Shown piece by piece: positions 58,265 through 64,000 of a DNA stretch of 64,000 nt; the stretch's first letter is position 1, and each line of letters starts with the position of its first letter. The translations under genes were made by a program, and so were the position numbers. Source of the DNA: Actibacterium ureilyticum (GTDB lineage Bacteria > Pseudomonadota > Alphaproteobacteria > Rhodobacterales > Rhodobacteraceae); assembly GCF_002285435.1 (NCBI RefSeq), contig NZ_NSBT01000043.1, forward strand, positions 20,514 through 84,513. The letters run 5' to 3'. Below the pieces are notes generated by a model. The model had not been told where the DNA came from. It did no database searches and saw only the letters and a program-made list of their open reading frames with translations.

Positions 58265-58280
58265 CTTAACAGCTGTTAAG
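58265..58280. promoter_or_regulatory. parS-like palindrome 1
   Basis: CTTAACAGCTGTTAAG, a perfect 16-bp palindrome, repeated exactly 58 bp away. Palindromes of this kind near repC are the centromere (parS) sites bound by RepB in RepABC plasmids. Confidence 0.75.
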
Positions 58281-58322
58281 TCGTCAGTCCTGAGGTGGCG
58301 GAACAGTACGCAGTCTCTCAAA

Positions 58323-58338
58323 CTTAACAGCTGTTAAG
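58323..58338. promoter_or_regulatory. parS-like palindrome 2, overlapping the repC stop
   Basis: Identical CTTAACAGCTGTTAAG; the TAA stop codon of repC (58334-58336) lies inside it. Two exact copies in 74 bp make a chance origin very unlikely. Confidence 0.75.
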
Positions 58339-59557
58339 CTGCAGATCGTCGTCCAATCAATGCCATGACCATCGGCCCACAGGAAAACTCACCGGCCACA
58401 GCCTTGGCAGTCAGAGCTCGCAAGTATCCACCAGGCGATCTGATGTCCTCAAAGCGTTCCAGCATGGCAGAAACGACGATCGACGCTTGCTCCGGACCCA
58501 TGAACCGCTGCGCTTCTTCCCATGCAGATGCACTGATCCCCATGGCTGGTCGCACATGGCATGCCGCATCGAAAAGCTGGTGCCAATGCCGGATTTCGCC
58601 TTGGTAGAAGGTCTTGAGCGAGGGACATGCCGCGATCACCAGGTGCAGCGGGATCTTTGGCAGGTGTCTTGTGTCGTGTTCATCGACGTCAGCCACGGGC
58701 TCATCCCTGTCCACATCTGGCACGCCGGCCGCCGCCCCGCTTTTTTCTAAAGCAGGTTCAAGATCTATAGATTCTTTATTTGAATTATGATGGTGACGCT
58801 CAGATCGAGCATCATTGGTGTTCATTTCTTCTGTTTCAGAGCCATCAATGATGTTGCGTGCCTGATCAAGGAGAGCTTCAAGATCGGCTCGATAGGCCGC
58901 GAGGTCCTCAATTGAAAGCTTGCGGCGAAGCGCGCGCGCTGTGAGGATAGCCTTGTCACGAAGTTGGTCCCAGATGCCTAGGCCTGGCTGCATCTCGTCT
59001 CCGAACTCCGCGAGGGCCGCGAGATCACGCCGCATGAGGCTTACAACCTCTCTCAGACGCCTGACGCGCTCCTCAGCCTCACGTACGGCCTCTGCGGCCC
59101 GTGCTATCTCCTCGGACTGGCAGTAGAGCGGGGAAAGATCGAAGCCAAAGGCGACGCGCTCTTCGCCGTGCTTGCGGACGTAGCGCTTTCCATTAGGGCT
59201 ATCACGCCGCTGGAGCAAACCAGCCTCGACAAGACGCGCGAGGTGACGACGCATAGTGGAGCAGGGCATACCATTCAGGCGCTCACAGATCGCCTTGTTC
59301 GAGGGGAAGACTACCATCTCGGCGTTCCCGCCAAGTGCATCGTCTGGAAAGAAGCTGAGGAGCCCCTGCAAAACAGTCAAATCACGTTCTGACACGCCAA
59401 AGGCCGCTTGCGCCTTGGAGAGCTCGCGCAGGAGTTCCCACTTGTTGACGGGTCTGCCCGGAACAGATGCCTCGGGTCGCTTGATCACGCGCAGATGGGC
59501 GTGCGAGATCGGCCGCATAAACGGCGAAATCGGTGTGTACTCCATGAAAACGTTCAC
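58334..59557 (-). CDS. repC: RepC, replication initiator of the RepABC cassette
   Basis: 407 aa. The N-terminal winged-helix DNA-binding region includes LSFFPDDALGGNAEMVVFPS, ICERLNGMPCSTMRRHLARL and EAGLLQRRDSPNGKRYVRKH, typical of RepC. Middle part is helical; the C-terminal domain has PLHLVIAACPSLKTFYQGEI and GYLRALTAKAVAGEFSCGPM. RepC binds the origin inside its own gene. The DNA for residues about 235-275 (58741-58860) is strongly AT-rich and is the likely oriV. Synthesis is limited by the ctRNA encoded opposite its leader. Confidence 0.95.
   Translation of the reverse strand: MNVFMEYTPISPFMRPISHAHLRVIKRPEASVPGRPVNKWELLRELSKAQAAFGVSERDLTVLQGLLSFFPDDALGGNAEMVVFPSNKAICERLNGMPCSTMRRHLARLVEAGLLQRRDSPNGKRYVRKHGEERVAFGFDLSPLYCQSEEIARAAEAVREAEERVRRLREVVSLMRRDLAALAEFGDEMQPGLGIWDQLRDKAILTARALRRKLSIEDLAAYRADLEALLDQARNIIDGSETEEMNTNDARSERHHHNSNKESIDLEPALEKSGAAAGVPDVDRDEPVADVDEHDTRHLPKIPLHLVIAACPSLKTFYQGEIRHWHQLFDAACHVRPAMGISASAWEEAQRFMGPEQASIVVSAMLERFEDIRSPGGYLRALTAKAVAGEFSCGPMVMALIGRRSAA
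58741..58860. other. AT-rich segment inside repC, probable oriV
   Basis: About 120 bp clearly richer in A+T than the rest of repC, coding for a polar linker (NTNDARSERHHHNSNKESID). In studied RepABC plasmids the origin lies in such an AT-rich part of repC. Inferred from composition. Confidence 0.5.
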
Positions 59558-59595
59558 GAAGGCAAAATTTCTACGGCCCGCGAATCGCTTTGCGC

Positions 59596-59624
59596 TTGCG
59601 GGGTAGGGGCCAGAACGCTACATT
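59596..59624 (+). promoter_or_regulatory. Promoter of the counter-transcribed RNA
   Basis: -35 TTGCGG (59596-59601), 17-bp spacer, -10 TACATT (59619-59624), facing opposite to repABC. Start of transcription is expected near 59631. Confidence 0.6.
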
Positions 59625-59630
59625 CAGAAG

Positions 59631-59721
59631 TGCGAAAACTGAGATTTTGTAGCGGGCTGATCCCGGTGCGAAACCTTACAAAGGTCTCGTGAAGCTAGCT
59701 TCTCGGGGCCTTTTTCTTTTT
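59631..59721 (+). ncRNA. ctRNA (incompatibility antisense RNA) in the repB-repC space
   Basis: The repB-repC intergenic region carries a plus-strand promoter and, about 90 bp later, an intrinsic terminator: stem GGTCTCGTGAAG/CTTCTCGGGGCC with loop CTAG (59683-59710) followed by TTTTTCTTTTT. This is the standard place of the RepABC ctRNA, which pairs with the repC leader and lowers RepC synthesis. The predicted length is somewhat longer than the ~55-60 nt of studied cases. Confidence 0.75.
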
Positions 59722-59758
59722 GCCTGTATCGTGCCTCCTTCTTGTTGGTTGCTCTTCC

Positions 59759-60688
59759 TCAGTCTCCTGAACGCTTCCAGCGCTCATGAAGCTCGGTAAT
59801 CAGCTTTGGGGCATTGCCCTCCAACCAGCTGATAAAATCAGGTTCATCCGTAGTCAGATCGAGTTTAAGCTGCTTGCCTTGGCGGCCGGTCTTGACCGTC
59901 GCAGCTCCGACACCGGGGATCGCCAAAGCAGGCACGCCCTTTCTAGACGGGTTTGCTTTCTTCTCTGGGCTCTTCGCAGCTGCCAGAACTGCGAGAAACG
60001 CACGCTCAGAAACCTCATCGACCGAGCCGGAACTTTCGGACTTGGCTGCATGAGCTACGGCTTGCAGTTGGTCTCGATCACCGTCGTAGGCACCCAAGGC
60101 CTTTTTGAGCTCTTCCCATCTCGGGCGACCAATCCCGGGAGCCGCACCAATTGCCTGGATGAGATCCTCGCCGACCGTCCGAACGACACTCAAGAGTTGT
60201 GAAACCCCAGCTTCGTGGAGGTTAAGGACTTCGGCGACACCTCGATTGGTGCGCTCAGCCCCTTCCAAATGGTCACCGTCCAGAAGCGCCGTCGCAACAA
60301 GCGCACGTTCAATAAAGCTCAGATCACGACGCTCTTGGTTCTCGAGAAGCTGATCTCGAAGCGCTTGATCACCATCAACTTCCGTGACGATGGCTCGAAC
60401 TTTGATACCGAGCTCGCGACATGCTTCTAGGCGCCTGCGGCCATAGATCAGGTTGTAGCGATCGCCTTCCAGTGGGCGGACCAAGACAGGCACACGCTGA
60501 CCGTTCTTGGAGATAGAGTTCTTCAGGCCCTCAACTTCAATCTGAAGCCTGTCATCCAATCGTCCTTCGGTAATAATCTGCGCCGGATCGATCTCAAATA
60601 CACCGCCACGCAGTCGGCGCCCTTCAAGAGCGTCAGGAGCGTTGCGAAGGGTCTGAAGCGGCAGGCCAAGTTTAGGCTTTCTTGCCAT
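59759..60688 (-). CDS. repB: RepB, centromere-binding partition protein
   Basis: 309 aa from the ATG at 60688, 17 bp inside the repA end, with GGGGCGGA upstream. ParB-type features: GQRVPVLVRPLEGDRYNLIY, YGRRRLEACRELGIKVRAIV, LENQERRDLSFIERALVATA, then a helix-turn-helix (VAEVLNLHEAGVSQLLSVVR). RepB loads at the parS palindromes downstream of repC and works with RepA to segregate the plasmid. Confidence 0.95.
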   Translation of the reverse strand: MARKPKLGLPLQTLRNAPDALEGRRLRGGVFEIDPAQIITEGRLDDRLQIEVEGLKNSISKNGQRVPVLVRPLEGDRYNLIYGRRRLEACRELGIKVRAIVTEVDGDQALRDQLLENQERRDLSFIERALVATALLDGDHLEGAERTNRGVAEVLNLHEAGVSQLLSVVRTVGEDLIQAIGAAPGIGRPRWEELKKALGAYDGDRDQLQAVAHAAKSESSGSVDEVSERAFLAVLAAAKSPEKKANPSRKGVPALAIPGVGAATVKTGRQGKQLKLDLTTDEPDFISWLEGNAPKLITELHERWKRSGD

Positions 60689-61865
60689 TCCGCCCCCATG
60701 TGTTCTGGATGATTTCAGCGATCTCATCGTTCACTGCGTTCATGGATTCGATCGCACGATCAAACGTCTGACGCGTGAAGTCCTTCTTGTCAGCTTCGTA
60801 GAGCGTTTGCTTGGTCAAGCCGGCATCAGAAATTGCGGTCGATTCAACCATGTGATTGGTCAGGACCGACCTCCCGAACAGTCCGCGAATGAAAGCGATG
60901 ACTTCGGTTTGTGGCGCGTCGCCGACTTTGTATCGCGTTGGCAAAAAGCGCAGCCAATCGAAGCGCAGATTTGCGCCTGCATCCCTGATCACTCCCAGGA
61001 GATCCGCGGTCATTCGCAGGAATTGGGACATCGACATGAGGTCAAGCATCTGCGGGTGAACCGTCACGAGGACACCCGAGGACGCGGAAAGTGCTGACAT
61101 CGTCAAGAAACCAAGCTGCGGCGGGCAGTCGATCACAACAACGTCGTAGTTCGCTTCAACACTATCGAGTGCGTCATGAACTCTCGCGAAGAACGCTTTC
61201 GCTCCGCCTCGCTGGATAGCAGCAGGCGTCTCGTGCTCGAACTCCATGAGTTCAAGGTTGCCCGGGATAAGGTCAAGGCCGCGGATGTAGGTCTTGCGGA
61301 TCACTTCGGCGATCGGAACCGGATCGTCATAGCGAACGGCATCATAGAGGGTTCCGCCCTCCATAAGGTCGAGTTCTGGCTGGATCCCGTGAAGAGCCGA
61401 AAGAGATGCTTGGGGGTCGAGATCGATCGCAAGAACCCTGTACCCCTTGAGCGCCAAGCGCTGAGCGAGGTGAGCAGACGTCGTCGTTTTGCCGGACCCG
61501 CCCTTGAAGTTCACCACTGAAATAACTTGAAGCTCGTCATCGTCGCGACGCCCGGGCACGTAAGTTCCAGACTTTTTTGCGTTTCCTTCAAGCGTCTGCC
61601 GGATTTCCCAGATATCGTCGAGCGTATAGCGACGATGACTTCCAGCCGTCGTCTCAACGTCAACGATCTTTCCTTCTCGATGAAGCTTCCGAAGATAGGT
61701 ATGGTCGACGCCAAGGAGCTCAGCAGCTTCGCCGCTGGTCAAAGTGCGCATCACCTTCTTTGCATCCGGAGGGAAGTGTGCGGCGCGCTGAGCATGCAGG
61801 TTCGACGCGAGAAGTTCCGCGTAGTGCCCGATGGCGATGTCTAGATCCTGCTCTACTTCGCTCAT
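60672..61865 (-). CDS. repA: RepA, ParA-type partition ATPase and autorepressor
   Basis: 397 aa. An N-terminal MerR-like helix-turn-helix (SGEAAELLGVDHTYLRKLHR, about 43-62) is followed by the ParA ATPase with deviant Walker A VVNFKGGSGKTTTSAHLAQR (about 117-136) and Walker B YDVVVIDCPPQLGF. It drives segregation and represses the repABC promoter. Two copies of a short repeat lie just upstream of the start codon. Confidence 0.96.
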   Translation of the reverse strand: MSEVEQDLDIAIGHYAELLASNLHAQRAAHFPPDAKKVMRTLTSGEAAELLGVDHTYLRKLHREGKIVDVETTAGSHRRYTLDDIWEIRQTLEGNAKKSGTYVPGRRDDDELQVISVVNFKGGSGKTTTSAHLAQRLALKGYRVLAIDLDPQASLSALHGIQPELDLMEGGTLYDAVRYDDPVPIAEVIRKTYIRGLDLIPGNLELMEFEHETPAAIQRGGAKAFFARVHDALDSVEANYDVVVIDCPPQLGFLTMSALSASSGVLVTVHPQMLDLMSMSQFLRMTADLLGVIRDAGANLRFDWLRFLPTRYKVGDAPQTEVIAFIRGLFGRSVLTNHMVESTAISDAGLTKQTLYEADKKDFTRQTFDRAIESMNAVNDEIAEIIQNTWGRNGKKA

Positions 61866-61883
61866 GTCTGCCCCGATCCGTGG

Positions 61884-61915
61884 GCGCGTTTTTTATGTGA
61901 CCGCGCGTTATTTTT
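61884..61915 (-). promoter_or_regulatory. Direct repeat upstream of repA, possible RepA operator
   Basis: On the minus strand AAAATAACGCGC and AAAAAACGCGC occur 19 bp apart, about two helical turns, within 50 bp of the repA start. Position fits an operator for RepA autoregulation. Inferred. Confidence 0.4.
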
Positions 61916-61999
61916 CGAGACTATTGCCCGACCAACCAGATTCGTGCAAGCACTTTCTAGATTTAGTGGCAATCGGTTAGGCCAACACAAGTGTGATCC

Positions 62000-62881
62000 T
62001 CAGAGGAGCCCCAGCTTTTCAGCACGCTCCAGCAGCATTCTGACTGAGGAAGGCTGCCAGCTGGTGCGACCGCGAGGGGTGCGCTCACGCATGGATTCCA
62101 GTCGGTCGCAGATTGCCTGCAAGGTGATCTCGGGGTCAGCACCTTTGATTGCGGCGACAATCGCAGGCAGGCGATCGTCGGTTTCGCGACGTCCAGCGCG
62201 TCCAAGCACTTCAGCGGGCAGGAATCCGTCCGCCACGTATGCCTTCACGGCGCGGAGCAGGCGGCTTTGCGTCCAGCGCCGATCATGGGGCAGGGGGCCA
62301 TTGATGATCCGCAGGACGTCTTCCCAAGCCATATCGGGGCGCAAACGGCGCACATGGGGCACCCAATCCTGCGCAGTTTCGTTCAAGCGCTCCATGTAGC
62401 CGTCCTGTCGCGCCAGCCGCACCTTGCGCAGCGCTTCAGGGTCCTTGGCGCGAAGACCTGGGTTGCCGCCGACGCGGCCCTTTGAGCGTGCCGAGGCAAG
62501 TCCGGCTTTGGTACGCTCGCGGATCAGAGCGCGTTCGAACTCAGCCGCAGCGCCCAGAACCTGCAACGTGAACTTGCCCTGGGGCGAGGCAGTGTCGATC
62601 GGGTCCTGGAGCGAGCGGAAGAACGCCCCCTTGCCCTCCAGTCTTTCGATCACCTCAAGTAGGTGCGACAAAGACCGCGCAAGCCGGTCGATCCGCACGA
62701 CGACCAGCGTGTCGCCCTTGCCAATCCGCTCCAGCACACGTGCAAGCACGGGCCGCGCGCGATTGCCGCCCGAGGCGTGCTCTTCAAAGATCTCGGCGCA
62801 TCCCGCAGACTGCAGTGCCTCAGACTGGGGCAGGGGGGTCTGATCCTCGGTGGAGACGCGCGCATAACCAATCAGGGGCAT
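62000..62881 (-). CDS. Serine recombinase (resolvase/invertase family)
   Basis: 293 aa from the ATG at 62881 (MPLIGYARVSTEDQT). The catalytic domain (1-140) is complete with the nucleophile in YARVSTEDQ, VVRIDRLARSLSHLLEVIE and GKFTLQVLGAAAEFERALIRERTKAGL (read in parts). The C-terminal half carries two DNA-binding helical regions, longer than in Tn3 resolvases. Next to repABC it probably resolves plasmid multimers. Direct repeats lie immediately upstream. Confidence 0.9.
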   Translation of the reverse strand: MPLIGYARVSTEDQTPLPQSEALQSAGCAEIFEEHASGGNRARPVLARVLERIGKGDTLVVVRIDRLARSLSHLLEVIERLEGKGAFFRSLQDPIDTASPQGKFTLQVLGAAAEFERALIRERTKAGLASARSKGRVGGNPGLRAKDPEALRKVRLARQDGYMERLNETAQDWVPHVRRLRPDMAWEDVLRIINGPLPHDRRWTQSRLLRAVKAYVADGFLPAEVLGRAGRRETDDRLPAIVAAIKGADPEITLQAICDRLESMRERTPRGRTSWQPSSVRMLLERAEKLGLL

Positions 62882-62890
62882 GAAACCGGG

Positions 62891-62933
62891 CCGTTTGCAA
62901 TTCAATATATCGCCAATAAACGACCGTTTGTAA
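62891..62933. repeat. Direct repeat upstream of the recombinase, possible res/operator
   Basis: CCGTTTGCAA (62891-62900) and CCGTTTGTAA (62924-62933), 33 bp apart (about three helical turns), flanking AT-rich DNA. Could be binding subsites of the recombinase. Confidence 0.4.
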
Positions 62934-63079
62934 GCGAATGCAAGTAAGTGTTCTCTCGTCGTGCTTGTCCAAAAACCCTTGGTTTCCATGCGCTGAGCGC
63001 GATCTGAGAGGTTTCACCGGCAATCGCGCGCGCATACTATATAAAGAGCAAAGGCAACCGCCACAAAATCACTTGGGTA

Positions 63080-63107
63080 ATGTGCAAAAGAACAGTATTT
63101 TGCACAT
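63080..63107. promoter_or_regulatory. Palindrome abutting the DUF1403 start codon
   Basis: ATGTGCAAAA (63080-63089) and TTTTGCACAT (63098-63107), perfect 10-bp arms, loop GAACAGTA; the ATG begins at the next base. Any SD would lie inside it. Probable operator. Confidence 0.55.
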
Positions 63108-64000
63108 ATGAAACCTCAAGCATCCGCTTTGACTGATGATTTCGATGATCCCCTCATCACCATCGAGGAGGATGAAGAGACTCACGAAGAGGATCTCTGG
63201 TTTCTGCCGGGACCACTCGAGGAAGAACCGGATGATTTGCCTCCTGGGCCACGTGCGGAACCGCCCGACACTGCTGTCATCGAAGACTGGGCAAAGGCAG
63301 AAAGCGTTCACGCTGCGCGACTGGCACAGGTCTCTGGACGTCTGGGTGCTCTGGATGACCGGCTGCTGCGCGGCCCGGAAGGCTGGCGGCATCGCCTCGC
63401 TTTGATCGAGGCAGCGAACCTCAGCTGGTTCGCAGGGGATCGGGTGAGTTCTGATCGTCTGGCGCTCTGGATATCGATGCGGCTCTCGGGCGCACAGGAT
63501 GACCCAAATGCCCTTGCAAGAGTTGGATGGGCTGTTCGGCGCCTGACAGGCGGTCCCGGACCGAAGGCTGACTTAGCCGCCTTCCTGGATCGCCGCGATC
63601 CCGAGAACATTGAAGACAGCGCTGAGCGCTTCGAAGATCGTGCGGGCGGATGGCTGGAAGTAATGACAGCCGCAGCCGAGTTCCACCCAATCACCCGAGC
63701 TTGCATGGGCTTTCATCTCTGGAGTCTAGCGGGCCTCGGACAACACGGCGACCAGATCGAAGCCGCCGTCACCGCGTCCAGGATCGCGGCCTGCGACGGA
63801 AGCGGCGCCGTCTTCGCGCCGCTGGCTATGGGCGGGGCAGGGGGGCTGCGTGTTTCGGGCTTGCCGCCCGAACGTTTGGCCCGCTGGTTGGATGGGATGA
63901 ACAGCGCAATTCTAACGGCGATGCGTCATCTAGATGGTACCCAAACATGGAGTGTTCGGGCGGAAGGAGCCATGTCTCAGCTTTCGGGCAGAACTCCGGC
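63108..64000 (+). CDS. DUF1403 family protein (partial, runs off the window)
   Basis: At least 297 codons, open to the right edge. An acidic N terminus (about 1-60, TIEEDEETHEEDLWFLPG) precedes the DUF1403 region: RLGALDDRLLRGPEGWRHRL, ANLSWFAGDRVSSDRLALWI, RVGWAVRRLTGGPGPKADLA. The family is common on rhodobacterial replicons next to repABC and recombinase genes; function unknown. The last ~170 visible residues are Ala-rich and helical. Confidence 0.82.
   Translation, partial: MKPQASALTDDFDDPLITIEEDEETHEEDLWFLPGPLEEEPDDLPPGPRAEPPDTAVIEDWAKAESVHAARLAQVSGRLGALDDRLLRGPEGWRHRLALIEAANLSWFAGDRVSSDRLALWISMRLSGAQDDPNALARVGWAVRRLTGGPGPKADLAAFLDRRDPENIEDSAERFEDRAGGWLEVMTAAAEFHPITRACMGFHLWSLAGLGQHGDQIEAAVTASRIAACDGSGAVFAPLAMGGAGGLRVSGLPPERLARWLDGMNSAILTAMRHLDGTQTWSVRAEGAMSQLSGRTP

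Noticed and set aside
1..64000. tRNA, rRNA, CRISPR array and complete insertion sequences
   Set aside because: Looked for conserved rRNA segments, tRNA-like cloverleaf arms with TTCRA loops, regular short repeats and transposase motifs; none found by eye.

Overview
The window looks like part of a large, GC-rich RepABC plasmid from an alphaproteobacterium of the Rhodobacteraceae/Roseobacteraceae (Paracoccus and Roseobacter relatives). Three things point there: a complete repA-repB-repC replication and partition cassette with a counter-transcribed RNA between repB and repC and parS-like palindromes at the end of repC; the order of backbone genes (DUF2493, Toprim, strawberry-notch helicase, RadC, DUF932, SSB, ParB-like, DUF1403); and a nitrate-respiration cluster with the NarK1-NarK2 fusion known from Paracoccus. 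No rRNA, tRNA, CRISPR array or intact insertion sequence was seen.

Region 1 (1-18.5 kb) is an anaerobic nitrate-respiration cargo. It has the end of a gene that may be ubiT, then ubiU and ubiV (O2-independent ubiquinone hydroxylation), nnrS and nnrU (NO-related membrane proteins), a Crp/Fnr-family regulator with a small carboxymuconolactone-decarboxylase-like gene, and on the other strand narK-narG-narH-narJ-narI, a parvulin-type prolyl isomerase, a hemerythrin, a beta-carbonic anhydrase, moeA and a DUF2478 gene. Two FNR/NnrR-type boxes lie in the divergent promoter region between the regulator and narK. Together these genes supply nitrate uptake, the membrane nitrate reductase, its molybdenum cofactor and assembly factors, anaerobic quinone and NO tolerance.

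Region 2 (18.8-26 kb) is a mobilization module: a VirD4/TraG coupling protein, a MOBP-type relaxase and a MobC-like protein on the minus strand; a 550-bp non-coding stretch with five inverted repeats (probable oriT); and VirC1/VirC2-like genes on the plus strand. No VirB mating-pore genes are in the window.

Region 3 (26-37.4 kb) looks like a defence island. It has a self-regulated Fic protein with an operator palindrome over its start codon, a DUF5131 (three-Cys) / TcmP pair, and a translationally coupled minus-strand operon of an MmeI-like DNA methyltransferase, an unknown (possibly HEPN) protein, an Abi-like HEPN protein, an SF2 helicase and a GIY-YIG (T5orf172) nuclease. I regard this operon as the best candidate for a poorly described system.

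Region 4 (37.1-58.2 kb) is the plasmid backbone, almost all on the minus strand, with a 'mobile mystery' MmyA/MmyB (Xre/Fic) pair, a LexA-box-preceded small gene, an H-NS-family pseudogene with one amber stop, and a PD-(D/E)XK protein on the plus strand. Several backbone genes carry very similar double-stem hairpins just upstream of their ribosome binding sites, which may be an undescribed cis-regulatory RNA family. Region 5 (58.2-64 kb) holds repABC, a serine recombinase and the start of a DUF1403 gene that runs off the window.
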